DNA of 64,000 nucleotides from Dyella ginsengisoli LA-4 (GTDB taxonomy: Bacteria > Pseudomonadota > Gammaproteobacteria > Xanthomonadales > Rhodanobacteraceae), in contig NZ_AMSF01000025.1 in assembly GCF_000334915.1 (NCBI RefSeq), positions 186,001 to 250,000 of the forward strand. The letters are read 5' to 3'. Of this stretch, positions 55,434-64,000 are shown in pieces. Below the pieces are notes generated by a model. It did no database searches. It worked only from the letters and a program-made list of their open reading frames with translations, and had not been told where the DNA came from. A program made the translations under genes and the position numbers. The stretch's first letter is position 1. Each line of letters starts with the position of its first letter.

Positions 55434-56114
55434 ATGTGCGATGAGATCTCCCGGCTCCCTGTCACCATCCGGACCGTCCTCAAATGGGCGCTGCCTTGCT
55501 TGCTCACCGCCGGCACGGCTTACCTGATCGAAATGGACGGCATGTGCGACAGGGAGCACAACGACATCCTGATCCCGGCGCTGCATACGGCATCGGGGCT
55601 CGAAGACGCGTCGGTGTCGACCATGTTCGGGCGGCGCGAGGTACAGCTGGAGCAGCCGGCAGGACGGGTCGTGATTGCCCGTTGGCCGGGGTTTGCGTCG
55701 TCGCTGCTTCGCACGGCTGTGGCTGACGTCCACTGGAAGCCGCAGACAGCTCTCATCGAGAAGGACAAGAGACAACCTCTTGCTCATGGAACCTGGCGGG
55801 AGCCGTGGAAAGTTGCCGATGCCCTTGCGGCCTCCGACGGCTTTCTGGCGGAAGAGCGCCGGGAAAAATCGCCGTCGTCAGGCGTGTGATGATCGGATGG
55901 ACCTACGTCGATCAAGAGCGAACGCTGCGCCTGCAGGAGCTGGAAAGCGCCAAAGATGTCGATGGTGCGCTGGTCAAGGGTGCTCGCCTGATTCGGTGGC
56001 GACGTCATCTACGCCGAATGCCATGATCGTGGCCGGGGGATACGTGACCTTATCTACATCGCGCCATCGGATGAGTGGGACGTCGATGTGTTGGAGAATC
56101 CGCCAAAGACATAG
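55434..56114 (+). pseudogene. Hypothetical gene broken by two frameshifts
   Basis: The first frame opens at the ATG 55434, with one hydrophobic segment (VLKWALPCLLTAGTAYLI), and stops at 55889. Adding one A to the A5 run at 55864-55868 joins it smoothly to KIAVVRRVMIGWTYVDQERTLRL in the next frame. Removing one G near 55995 then continues into GDVIYAECHDRGRGIRDLIYIAPSDEWDV and a stop at 56114. Repaired length is about 226 aa. I do not recognise the family; location in a toxin/immunity island makes an immunity or effector role possible. Confidence 0.6.
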
Positions 56115-56160
56115 CTGCCTGGAACCGGTGGGAGCAGGCCAAGTTCCGCGCCCGACATAA

Positions 56161-56176
56161 GTGAACCTGATCTTGA
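56161..56176 (+). repeat. Island motif copy 2
   Basis: GTGAACCTGATCTTGA lies just upstream of a TATAAT hexamer (56188-56193) and 86 bp before the Fic antitoxin gene. Confidence 0.5.
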
Positions 56177-56246
56177 TGGCTATACTCTATAATCGACACG
56201 AAGCTCAAGAAACGCATGATGTCCCTGCAAGGCGCGAAAGCAAGAA

Positions 56247-56708
56247 ATGAAGACTCTTCAGATAATCGAGGCATTGGATGTCGGTGGCTTGAAGTCACTG
56301 GGTTCTTTTGCCCAGGTCCGGGGTGCGGTGGAGGCTTCATTTGGTAGCCAGTTTGGCTGTCGTGGCTGGTCATCGCTTTTCAGCAAGCTGAAGTCATTGA
56401 AAAGCGAGGTTCCACGCCAGGGGGCCAATCTCCTTGGTGCTTGCGAGCGGGCGGCATTTCAGGATTCGGTGAACGAGGTGTCGAATATTCTTGGCGTGAA
56501 GGTAAAAGCCAAGACTCGCTCTGAGCTGGTCGAAATTGTTAATTGTTTCATCAGGGCATTCCCGCCAGCTCCCTTCGACCCGTATGAGTACTACGAGAAG
56601 ACCAAGCTCGCGAAGTTCAAGGGAAGCTCGAAGCTCGAAGGTATAGATGTCGATTATCCCGATGAGAGCGTTACGCTGGAGAGCGTGCTGAACAAACACC
56701 GCAGGTGA
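56247..56708 (+). CDS. YhfG-like Fic antitoxin with extra N-terminal domain
   Basis: A 153-aa protein. The C-terminal part YEYYEKTKLAKFKGSSKLEGID matches the short YhfG/VbhA-type antitoxins: Ser127-x-x-x-Glu131-Gly132 fits the inhibitory (S/T)xxxE(G/N) motif whose Glu blocks ATP binding in Fic. YhfG proteins are usually only about 55 aa; the first 100 residues here are an additional domain I do not recognise. It lies 4 bp before the fic gene in the same direction. Codon use is AT-richer than in the core genes. Confidence 0.75.
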   Translation: MKTLQIIEALDVGGLKSLGSFAQVRGAVEASFGSQFGCRGWSSLFSKLKSLKSEVPRQGANLLGACERAAFQDSVNEVSNILGVKVKAKTRSELVEIVNCFIRAFPPAPFDPYEYYEKTKLAKFKGSSKLEGIDVDYPDESVTLESVLNKHRR

Positions 56709-56712
56709 GTAC

Positions 56713-57303
56713 ATGGACAGGTACGACGCATCGCACGACCACTATTGCTACAAGGGTACATCGACACTGAAGAACAAGCTCAACATACAGGAGCTTGGTC
56801 AACTTGAGGTGGCGGAGAGAGAAATCACCACTCTCACCGCGAAAAGGATTCATTTCAGGCAGCCACCCTACAATCTCGATTACCTGAGAAGCCTCCATCG
56901 CCAGCTTTTCTCCGATCTGTATGACTGGGCGGGAGAACTGCGTAGCGTAGATATATCAAAGGGCGGAACCCGCTTCTGTACATGTACAAGAGTGGTTGTT
57001 GAGTCGCAGAAGCTTTTTAACGCCTTGCAAGCCAAGAACTGGTTGCGGGGTATGGAAAAAGGCGAGTTTTGCGAAGCGCTCGCGGAGTATTACTGCGAGT
57101 TCAATATGGTCCATCCCTTCCGGGAAGGAAATGGCAGAGTTCAACGCCTTTTCTTCGAGCATCTGGCATTGTCTGCTGGATATGATTTTGACTGGGCCGA
57201 CGTGAATCAGGTGGAGTGGATTCAGGCCAATATTGATGGCGTCAATGTCAACTACGGCACGATGGCCAACATCTTCAAGAGAATAATCACGCGAGTGGCA
57301 TGA
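56713..57303 (+). CDS. fic: Fic family AMP-transferase toxin
   Basis: A 196-aa Fic protein that should transfer AMP from ATP to a target protein. The active-site motif HPFREGNGRVQR is complete (catalytic His134), and the flap region before it, GGTRFCTC, is normal for Fic-2 proteins such as E. coli Fic. It lacks its own inhibitory helix, so the upstream YhfG-like protein is needed in trans (class I). AGGTGA next to the antitoxin stop serves as ribosome-binding site. The region is AT-rich against the rest, a sign of transfer. Confidence 0.9.
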   Translation: MDRYDASHDHYCYKGTSTLKNKLNIQELGQLEVAEREITTLTAKRIHFRQPPYNLDYLRSLHRQLFSDLYDWAGELRSVDISKGGTRFCTCTRVVVESQKLFNALQAKNWLRGMEKGEFCEALAEYYCEFNMVHPFREGNGRVQRLFFEHLALSAGYDFDWADVNQVEWIQANIDGVNVNYGTMANIFKRIITRVA

Positions 57304-57469
57304 TATGCGCCGCCCTCCGTTCGAAAGGAATCGGGTTGGTTTTCATGCACGATTACTCTGCGTGCTATCGCTCAAAGCCGCGGCGACCTGCCCTCATCCA
57401 GCAACTTCAACTGATTGGCCGCCCGGGGTTGCCCGGATCGAGGACGAGGACACCTGCTTGAAACTCTGT

Positions 57470-57512
<43 letters not shown>

Positions 57513-57559
57513 GGCCGAGCCGCGGGCTCCGATGTCGGCCCATGCTCCAACTACGCTCG

Positions 57560-58041
57560 GCGGAGCCTTTCGGGATCACTGCCTCCGCTGCTGCCTCATC
57601 CGACGCTCGAGGGCGCGACCGAGATGGACGGATCTGCTCGACCGCCAGATATTCTGTCCAATCGGAGCACGGGGATGTACGACCCGGATACGGGTGGTAC
57701 TCCAGCATTTGACCGGCCGAATGCGCTGCGTCGTTCCGATGGCGATTTCTACATTCCGGAAGGGGTCGATATTCCCCCCGGATCTGAAGCTCAAGAACGA
57801 TGGGTTCAACAAGCGACCGAAGGTGACGCACTTCACCATCATGCCTTCGAAGCCTTTGCCTAAAGCTACGTTAATGGGCGCACTGGACAACCTGGATCAA
57901 TCGAAGGCAGCCGCAGATCCGGAACAACTTCTTGTCAGCTTCGACCTGGCTGAGTTGGATCACAGGCACGCCTACCAACTTGCAACGGCCCAATATGAGG
58001 AGCTTCCGTCATGCGAAGAGCTCATCAAGTGGTCCCTGTAG
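57560..58041 (+). pseudogene. tse2-tsi2 fusion remnant (T6SS toxin and immunity)
   Basis: The first frame encodes LLPHPTLEG...RPPDIL...MYDPDTGG followed by RRSDGDFYIPEG, closely like the Pseudomonas aeruginosa Tse2 toxin. At a C6 run (57774-57779) one extra C shifts the frame; the next frame continues with DLKLKNDGFNKRPKVTHFTIMPSKPLP and LMGALDNL, still Tse2-like. It then passes without a stop into PEQLLVSFDLAELD...AYQLATAQYEELP, which matches the C-terminal part of the Tsi2 immunity protein. The Tse2 start, its last residues and the Tsi2 start are missing. Comparison is from memory of the two proteins. Confidence 0.75.
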
Positions 58042-58089
58042 CTGTCCGCATCTGCCTACGGATGGCCCCTCACATGAGTAACCTGGGGA

Positions 58090-58107
58090 AGTAACCTGAC
58101 CTCGATG
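58090..58107 (+). repeat. Island motif copy 3
   Basis: AGTAACCTGACCTCGATG lies 17 bp before the Imm11-like gene and may mark its 5' truncation point. Confidence 0.5.
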
Positions 58108-58123
58108 ACAGCGGGCGTACCCT

Positions 58124-58684
58124 ATGCAGCTCTGGCGATGGAACGGCGCAAACGACAGCTTCACCACCTTGCTGCCGGTGAATGACGCGGATTTGCTCGG
58201 TGGCGTGTTTACCGCCGACGGAACGCCCAAGACCTGGGGTGCACGCCCGAAGGTCAGGCCCGCCCTGGAGAAGGACCCGAAGAAGCAGCTGCCGCTGGGC
58301 GATCTCAGCTTCATCATGGGTGCCAGCGTGGTGTTGAACGACAAGGCTTGCGCAGCCTTGGGCGACCTGTTGCGGCCGTTCGGTGAATTTCTGGAACTGG
58401 ACCTGGTGGATGCCACCGGGCTGGCTGGCGGCGACCAGCGCCTGTACTTCTACAACGTCACCCGCATGATTCCGTGCATCGACGTGACGCGACCCGAGAT
58501 GGATGGCAAGAAGGTGATCGCGCCGGCGTTCCTCCCTGGTGCGGTGCCGGGTGAGGCGGCGATCTTCAAGGATCCGCTGCGCAAGAAGGCCGATATCTAT
58601 CTGAACAGCGCCGCGCATGATGCGGTGGTGCAGCGGATGAAAGAGGCGGATCTGCGCGGGTCAACGCTGCGGCGGATCGGCTGA
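58124..58684 (+). CDS. Imm11-like (DUF1629) immunity protein
   Basis: A 186-aa protein. The opening LWRWNGANDSFTTLLPV, the middle FLELDLVDATGLAGGDQRLYFYNVTRMI and the end AAIFKDPLRKKADIYLNSAAHDAVVQRM fit the Imm11/DUF1629 family of immunity proteins for polymorphic toxins. The family often starts slightly earlier; here a TGA and the island motif lie directly upstream, so the N-terminus may be clipped. No matching toxin is adjacent. No clear ribosome-binding site. Confidence 0.7.
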   Translation: MQLWRWNGANDSFTTLLPVNDADLLGGVFTADGTPKTWGARPKVRPALEKDPKKQLPLGDLSFIMGASVVLNDKACAALGDLLRPFGEFLELDLVDATGLAGGDQRLYFYNVTRMIPCIDVTRPEMDGKKVIAPAFLPGAVPGEAAIFKDPLRKKADIYLNSAAHDAVVQRMKEADLRGSTLRRIG

Positions 58685-59017
58685 AGGCGGTGCTGATGGC
58701 CGAGGCAGGTTCGCTAGTGAGCCTGACCTCATTCGCTCTACCGGCCCGAAAGTAAAATCTGACCCCTGCTTCATCGGGACCTCCGAGGGGGCGACGGTGT
58801 CATCCGGGGGATTTAATTACCCCCGTCCCCTTAAATTCTAAATTCTCGAAAATGCCCGAAATGACACGCGTGCATTCATGAGCAACTTTAAAAATGGAAT
58901 ACTAAGCATTCATTTGGAAAAAATGCATGGAACTAGCTTCCCAGGTAAATCCCTTTGGTGGAAGAAAATAACCCTTAGTCGATCCACCCGAGAGGCAGGC
59001 CACCTGAATCTTAAAAA
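58685..59017. other. AT-rich gene-free stretch with two island motifs and a hairpin
   Basis: Contains AGTGAGCCTGACCTCATT (58716-58733) and AGTAAAATCTGACCCCTGCTT without its last base (58751-58770), a CGGGGG/CCCCCG stem (58805-58825) and then about 190 bp of distinctly AT-rich DNA. A 47-codon frame (58878-59021) is the only open frame and has no supporting evidence. Confidence 0.6.
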
Positions 59018-59737
59018 CTAAACGAATGGCCCGTGATTCATAAAACGCACTTTCAAATCAGGCAATGCCGAAATTATCTTATCAAGCTCCATGATGCGCT
59101 TTGGATAGATCGTATCAAAGTCATCGCTTCGATAACGCTCAACAAAGTCAAAATCACCGAGCAAAATCCGCACAACACATATCATGACACCCTTTTGACG
59201 CTCCATCTCGTCATAGGGCAAATTAATATGACGCGTCTCATAGCGCGGAGGCAGATTTTCCAGGAGCGCACGCTCATCAGCAAGATTATAGTGCCGATCA
59301 ATGAATGCAATACCATCCGCCATCACCGCCACTAATACAGGTCTTACATCTTTTATATCGATCACCAGCTCCTCAACGGCTCGCGCGGGGTGCCCGGAAG
59401 ATGCGAAGCAAGCCTTATCCTCGAAAATCCAGCTCGTCAGGCGAAGGTGATCGGGAAGATATTGAAGCTCCTGCGCAACAGCCTGAAAATTCACCAATGA
59501 CGTCGATAGCTGGTACCCCATAATCGACTTGTAGAGATTCATCGATTTCTTGTTGTTTATATGAACGCTAGGCTGCAATGGCGTACTAACCCGGTCAAAA
59601 GCGAAGCCCGGATCTACAATTAAATCCGTATGCTTAAGAGAGCCATTCTTGAACTTTCCAGAGACAAAGCTCCACCCATTGAACTCAGCGGCAACCTCTT
59701 TGCATATCTCGCTTAGATTTTGTTTGAACGTAGTCAT
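59018..59737 (-). CDS. Hypothetical protein, probable immunity partner
   Basis: A 239-aa soluble protein that I do not recognise. It contains SFVSGKFKNGSLKHTDLIVDPGF and a central LTSWIFEDKACFASSGHPARAVEELVIDI. GC content is much lower than in the core genes. It starts 7 bp after the orphan toxin C-terminus ends, the usual toxin-then-immunity order, so it is probably the cognate immunity protein. Confidence 0.65.
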   Translation of the reverse strand: MTTFKQNLSEICKEVAAEFNGWSFVSGKFKNGSLKHTDLIVDPGFAFDRVSTPLQPSVHINNKKSMNLYKSIMGYQLSTSLVNFQAVAQELQYLPDHLRLTSWIFEDKACFASSGHPARAVEELVIDIKDVRPVLVAVMADGIAFIDRHYNLADERALLENLPPRYETRHINLPYDEMERQKGVMICVVRILLGDFDFVERYRSDDFDTIYPKRIMELDKIISALPDLKVRFMNHGPFV

Positions 59738-59744
59738 ATCAAAG

Positions 59745-60137
59745 TCACAGCTTCCTCAGAACGATCATTGGCGGAGGTTGAAGAGGACCACTCATGCCGG
59801 CTTTAGAAGCGTTCGTGCCGGCCCCAGTCCCCGCCGCTGCACCCGATTGCACAACGGGATAGACTGTTGACTGATTGGTGGTCAGGCTGGCATTCCCCGT
59901 CTTCACCTCAACTACAGCCTGCCCCTGCGAATTAAGATTGAACGAAGAGATTGGATTTCCATTTCCGTCAATTAGCACGTTTCCGTTTATATCTTCTGCA
60001 ACGAAGCCCGGCGGCACCTGAGCCGCAGCATTGGGCGCCCCATTAAGCGCACAATCGGCGATGCAACGCACTGCTCCTGTCGTTAGAGTCACTTGGGACT
60101 GCACTAAAAAGCCTTGCCCCTGAATGTCCTTTAAGAC
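59745..60137 (-). pseudogene. Orphan polymorphic-toxin C-terminus, 5' cut by IS3
   Basis: About 130 codons, in the same frame as the transposase and separated from it only by the transposase stop (TGA at 60140-60138). The segment ISSFNLNSQGQAVVEVKTG followed by LTTNQSTVYPVVQSG looks like a nuclease-type toxin tip (E-x-K, PD-(D/E)xK style) of RHS/CdiA-type proteins. The delivery part is missing; the IS3-derived sequence replaces it. In-frame GTG starts exist but no ribosome-binding site supports expression. Confidence 0.6.
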
Positions 60138-60836
60138 TCAGCTTCTTACACTACCGACGTCCCCCCGCGTTGAGTAGCGGGACGGTTTAGAGTCCGGGGG
60201 GCACTTTAACTGCTTGGCATAGGCGGCGGGTGTCAGCCCGCCCAGCGCCTTCTTCGGTCGCTCCTCGTTGTATTTCCGCCGCCAGCGTTCGATCTCGGCG
60301 CGGGCGTGCAGCAGGCTGGGAAACCATTGCTCGTTGAGGCATTCGTCGCGCAGTCGGCCGTTGAACGATTCGATGTAGGCGTTTTGGTTCAGCTTGCCCG
60401 GTTCGATCAGCCGCAGCTGCACCCCACGCTCGTGCGCCCAGGTCACCATCGCCTTGCCGCAGAACTCCTTGCCGTTGTCGCTGCGGATCACCTTGGGCAG
60501 GCCGCGGCTGAGCGCCAGGCGATCCATCCCCCGCGTCACGCCGAGGCCGGAGATCGCCCGTTCTACCTCGATGACCACCGCCTCATGGGTGGCGTCATCG
60601 ACGAGCGTAAGGCACTTCAGGACACGGCCTTCGGCGGTGCGATCGAACACGAAGTCCATCGACCAAACCTCGTTGGCCGCCGTCGGGCGAGCCAGCGGCT
60701 GGCGTTCGCCCGGAGGCACCTTTTTCCGTTTGCACCGCCGCACCTGCAGCCGGGCTTCCTGATACAGCCGCTCCACGCGTTTGTAGTTCACCGGCAGCCC
60801 GGCTTGTCTCAGCTTCAGATGAATCGTCCCCAGAAC
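60138..60836 (-). mobile_element. IS3-family transposase (OrfB), 5' truncated
   Basis: The DDE integrase core is complete: Asp in WSMDFVFDR, Asp in [10 protein letters not shown], and Glu in [17 protein letters not shown]. The HTH-containing N-terminus and OrfA are missing: the sequence begins at [27 protein letters not shown], next to an island motif (60837-60855). Terminal inverted repeats could not be identified. The element is therefore a dead fragment. Confidence 0.85.
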
Positions 60837-60855
60837 GGGGTCAGATTCACTTACC
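60837..60855 (-). repeat. Island motif copy 6
   Basis: On the minus strand GGTAAGTGAATCTGACCCC. It contains the stop codon of the Lhr-like gene and borders the truncated transposase, marking the edge of the accessory island. Confidence 0.6.
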
Positions 60856-63800
60856 GAGTCGCGCCTGCGCTCCATGATCGGCTTGCGTCTCCGGTGCCCC
60901 CCGACTGGCCGAACCCCTCACACTCAGCGCCTCGCGCCACCGCTGCTGCTGCTCCCTATCTCCTTCCACTAACCAAAGCAGCTTCCCACTCACCCACGCG
61001 GCGACCGGCAGGCCATCCTCGAACAGAATCCGAGTGCCGATGACAGCAGGAATCCGCTCCCCGGCGAGCACACTGCCGGTGAGATTGAGCGGATCGCAGC
61101 CGCTGACGACCACGAGTTCGCCGCTCGCTTCGCGCCGTGCGATGGATCGCAACGCCGGGATGGCGTCGGGCAGGGCGAACTGTTCGCCGACCAGGCCGTC
61201 GACGAAGCGGCCGCCGCGGATTTCGCCGCGCGCTTCCAGCCGCTGGTAGACCTGGCGCAGTTCGCGCCAGCTCGGCAGCCAGGCGGCTTCGCGTTCCAGC
61301 AGTCTCCAGAACACCACGCCGTAGCGTTGCAGCAGGGTGCGGGCGACGTGCTCGACCTGCTCGCGGCGGTGCGCTTCGTCGCTTTCCTCGCGTGGTGCGC
61401 GGGCGCGCACCAGCGCCCAGCGGCCGGCGTCTTCCAGGGTGCTCAGGCTGTGGTGGCGCACGCGGCGGTGGCGCGGGTGGTCTCGCTTGGCCGCGGGCAG
61501 CAGCAGGGCGCGCAGGCCGGCGAAACTGTCGGCGGTGACGCGGCCGGCGGCGACCAGCTCGCCCAGCGCGTCTTCCAGCTCGGTGCGCAGCAGGCGGGTG
61601 CTGGCCATCAGCTCGTCGAAGAACAGCGCGCCCTCGTCGCGCAGCGCGTCGGTCACCGCCTGCGCGCGCGAGGACAGCGCAGGTGCTTCGGCATCGTCGC
61701 GCTCGGCTACCGCGGCCCACATGCCCATCTGCCGTCGCGGCAGCAGCACGATGGGCGTGGCGCGTACCGGTCCGCCGCCGCTGCCGCCGGGGCGCAGCCG
61801 GCTCCAGCCGATGCGGCCGGCGCGGCATTGCTCGTCCAGCCAGCGGCTGCCGTAGTCGTCGAGGCGGGCGGGGAGCAGTTCGGTTTCCCAGGCGCCGGCG
61901 GCGGCCTCGTAGCCTTCCAGTTGCGCCAGCACGGCGGGCAATGCGTCCGGGCCGCTCATGCGTGTGGCCGGGGTGACGTGCTGCCAGTCGAGCAGGAAGC
62001 GCAGGAAGTCGCGCCGGCTTACCGGGGCGATCTCGCGGCGCAGCCGGCCCAGCGTGTAGCGGTGGATGCGTGCCAGCAGGTGGCGTTCGCACCATTCGAT
62101 GGCCGGTGTGTCGGGGCTGAAGTGCCCCTGCATCACGTAGCCCTCGGACTGCAGGCGGATCAGCGCCAGTTCGATATCGCCGATGGCCACGCCCAGCGCG
62201 GCGGCCAGCGGTGCCACCGGGGTCGGACCCAGCCCGCCGAGACGACCGCGCAGTAGTTCGCGCAGGGCATCTTCGGGCGTCCAGGCCTGCGCGGCGTATT
62301 CGGCGGGCGCGTTGATGGCCGGTTGCCGCGTGGCGTGCGGATGAACCGCCTGCCACAGTGGCAGGCGTTCGGCGGCGACCCACACGGCAGTGGCCGGGGC
62401 GAGGCTGAGCCGGGTGGCGCGATGCGCCCTGGCCAGTGCGCGCAGGTGCGTGTCCCAGCCGACGTTGGCCACCACTTCGGCCTCGGTGATGCCGCCGAGC
62501 ACGGTCAGCGCGTCGTGCATCTCGTCGGCGTCGCGCACCTGTGGCCAGGCTTCCTCGCGCACGGCGGCGATGGCGTCGGGATCGAGCCGGCCGAGGTCGT
62601 CGGCGTCTTCCACGTCGCCCCAGCGGCGCGCCTGCACGGCCTGGGTGCGGCGTTCCTCCAGCGGCGCGTCGTCGAGGAAGGCGTAGGGCGCGGCGGTCAG
62701 CACCTCGCTGGCCAGCGGGCTGGGTGCGGCAAGGTCGCGCGCGATCACGGTGATGCGGCCTTCTTCCATGCCGCGCAGCAGGGCGAGCAGGCCGTCGGTG
62801 TCCATCGCCTCGCGCAGGCAGTCGTGCAGGGTCTGGTTCACCAGCGGGTGATCGGGCACCTCGCGCTCGCCGACGATGTTCTCCAGGCAGGCGACCTGGT
62901 CGGGAAACACGGTGGCGAGCAGGTCTTCGCTCTTCATGCGCTGCAGCTGCGGCGGCACCTTCTTGCCGCCGGCGAAGCGCGGCAGCGCCAGCGCGGTGAC
63001 CGCCGCCCAGCGCATGCGCGTGGGGAACAGCGGCGCGTCCAGCAAGGCCTGGGTCAGCACGTGCTCGGCGCTGGACGAATGCAGGTAGTGCGCCACCTCG
63101 ATCAGCGGAAAGCTGTGGCTGGTGGACAGCGACAGCACGATCGCATCCTCGGTGGCCGCGGCCTGCAGCTCGAAGTTGAACTGGCGGCAGAAGCGCTTGC
63201 GCAGCGCCAGCCCCCAGGCGCGGTTGAGCCGGCTGCCGTAGGGCGTGTGGATCACCGGCTGGGTGCCGCCGGATTCGTCGAAGAAGCGCTCGATGACGAT
63301 GGTGGATTGGGTCGGCAGCTCGCCCAGCGCGGCCCTGGCGCGGGCGAGGTAGTCGGCCAGTTGCTGCGCGGCGGATTCGTTCAGGCCGAGGGTGTCGCGC
63401 AGCCAGGCCTTGGCCGCATCCACGCCGCCGGCGGCGAGCTGTGTGCCGATCTCCCCGCGCAGGCGCGACACGCCGAAGGAGAGTTCGTCGCTGCGCCCCG
63501 GCGCCTCGCCCAGCCAGAACGGGATGTTCGGCGGCACGCCCCTGGCGTCTTCCACCCGCAGCTTGCCCGGCTCCACGCGCTGGATGCGGTAGCTGGTGTT
63601 GCCGAGCTGGAACACGTCGCCGGCGAGGCTTTCGATGGCGAAATCCTCGTTGACCGTACCGACGATGGTCGCCTGCGGTTCCAGCACCACCTGGTAGTCG
63701 GCGGTATCGGGGATGGTGCCGCCGGAGGTGACCGCGGTCAGCCGCGCGCCGCGCCGGCCGCGCAGCTGCTTGTGCACGGCGTCGCGGTGCAGGTAGGCGG

Positions 63801-64000
63801 CACGCGCGCCGCGGCGGGTGGTGAAGCCGTCGGCGAGCATGCGCACGATGGCGTCGAAGTCGCTGCGCGCCAGCGCGCGGTACGGATGCGCGCGGCGCAC
63901 CAGTGCGTACAGCGCGTCCTCGTCCCACTCGGTGCAGGCGACCTCGGCGACGATCTGCTGCGCCAGCACGTCCAGCGGCTGTGCCGGCATCCTGAGGGTG
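60847..64000 (-). CDS. lhr: Lhr-family large ATP-dependent helicase, C-terminal part
   Basis: More than 1050 residues of a protein that continues beyond the window. The visible start ...[19 protein letters not shown] is the conserved region after the helicase core in long Lhr proteins, so the DEAD-box domains lie outside. What follows fits the Lhr winged-helix and beta-barrel domains ([49 protein letters not shown]) and the long Lhr-specific C-terminal domain. Function: 3'-5' DNA/RNA-DNA unwinding in repair. An internal ATG at 63990 is not the true start. The stop lies inside an island motif, so the last residues may not be native. Confidence 0.9.
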   Translation of the reverse strand, partial: TLRMPAQPLDVLAQQIVAEVACTEWDEDALYALVRRAHPYRALARSDFDAIVRMLADGFTTRRGARAAYLHRDAVHKQLRGRRGARLTAVTSGGTIPDTADYQVVLEPQATIVGTVNEDFAIESLAGDVFQLGNTSYRIQRVEPGKLRVEDARGVPPNIPFWLGEAPGRSDELSFGVSRLRGEIGTQLAAGGVDAAKAWLRDTLGLNESAAQQLADYLARARAALGELPTQSTIVIERFFDESGGTQPVIHTPYGSRLNRAWGLALRKRFCRQFNFELQAAATEDAIVLSLSTSHSFPLIEVAHYLHSSSAEHVLTQALLDAPLFPTRMRWAAVTALALPRFAGGKKVPPQLQRMKSEDLLATVFPDQVACLENIVGEREVPDHPLVNQTLHDCLREAMDTDGLLALLRGMEEGRITVIARDLAAPSPLASEVLTAAPYAFLDDAPLEERRTQAVQARRWGDVEDADDLGRLDPDAIAAVREEAWPQVRDADEMHDALTVLGGITEAEVVANVGWDTHLRALARAHRATRLSLAPATAVWVAAERLPLWQAVHPHATRQPAINAPAEYAAQAWTPEDALRELLRGRLGGLGPTPVAPLAAALGVAIGDIELALIRLQSEGYVMQGHFSPDTPAIEWCERHLLARIHRYTLGRLRREIAPVSRRDFLRFLLDWQHVTPATRMSGPDALPAVLAQLEGYEAAAGAWETELLPARLDDYGSRWLDEQCRAGRIGWSRLRPGGSGGGPVRATPIVLLPRRQMGMWAAVAERDDAEAPALSSRAQAVTDALRDEGALFFDELMASTRLLRTELEDALGELVAAGRVTADSFAGLRALLLPAAKRDHPRHRRVRHHSLSTLEDAGRWALVRARAPREESDEAHRREQVEHVARTLLQRYGVVFWRLLEREAAWLPSWRELRQVYQRLEARGEIRGGRFVDGLVGEQFALPDAIPALRSIARREASGELVVVSGCDPLNLTGSVLAGERIPAVIGTRILFEDGLPVAAWVSGKLLWLVEGDREQQQRWREALSVRGSASRGAPETQADHGAQARLGK

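Noticed and set aside
58878-59021. A 47-codon open frame starting ATG AGC AAC TTT
   Set aside because: No ribosome-binding site, no recognisable product, and it overlaps the end of the convergent gene. Chance in AT-rich DNA is likely.

Overview
The window is about 64 kb of GC-rich gammaproteobacterial chromosome. Gene content fits the Xanthomonadales, most likely a Rhodanobacteraceae member (Rhodanobacter/Dyella/Frateuria type): an Oar-type TonB receptor, CopL-CopA-CopB copper genes, a zwf-pgl-edd-eda Entner-Doudoroff cluster, UbiM-like hydroxylase and GTAGGAGC-type REP hairpins. The genus is an inference. No tRNA, rRNA or CRISPR array was seen.

Layout. 0-2.6 kb: carboxylesterase, LytS-type kinase and LytTR regulator. 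2.7-5.2 kb: secreted S9 peptidase. 5.2-7.4 kb: a sulfide-detoxification operon (metallo-beta-lactamase dioxygenase, DUF442 sulfurtransferase, TauE exporter) with a palindromic operator. 7.6-12.4 kb: MarR regulator plus a NodT-EmrA-EmrB tripartite efflux operon with an operator over its promoter. 12.5-17.2 kb: copper block (CusF-like protein, CopL, CopA, CopB) convergent with a His-rich CDF zinc exporter. 17.3-21.3 kb: DUF3147 protein, PagL-like deacylase and an M16 peptidase pair. 21.5-29.9 kb: large Oar-like TonB receptor, a strong terminator, then three tandem TPR-sulfotransferase paralogues. 29.9-33.5 kb: RND pump with an unusual C-terminal extension. 33.7-35.9 kb: BtuB behind a cobalamin riboswitch. 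35.9-41.7 kb: GntR regulator divergent from zwf-pgl-edd-eda. 41.7-49.5 kb: transporters, DUF2239, S10 peptidase, a 204-bp tandem duplication, NTF2-like protein, UbiM-like hydroxylase and two hypotheticals.

49.6-53.7 kb holds a compact four-gene module, DUF3348-DUF802-OmpA-DUF2894. I read the two middle genes as a MotA/ExbB-like channel with a very long coiled-coil tail and a MotB-like, peptidoglycan-binding partner that keeps the membrane aspartate. This resembles the ZorAB motor of Zorya defence in architecture but lacks Zorya effectors, and it is the best candidate here for an undescribed machine. A diguanylate cyclase follows.

55.3-60.9 kb is a lower-GC accessory island of toxin/immunity remnants: a double-frameshifted gene, a Fic toxin with an enlarged YhfG-like antitoxin, a frameshifted Tse2 toxin gene fused by deletion to the end of its Tsi2 immunity gene, an Imm11-like protein, an orphan toxin C-terminus with a probable immunity gene, and a 5'-truncated IS3 transposase. 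A short motif resembling GTGAACCTGACCCC recurs six times here at gene edges. The window ends inside a large Lhr-family helicase.
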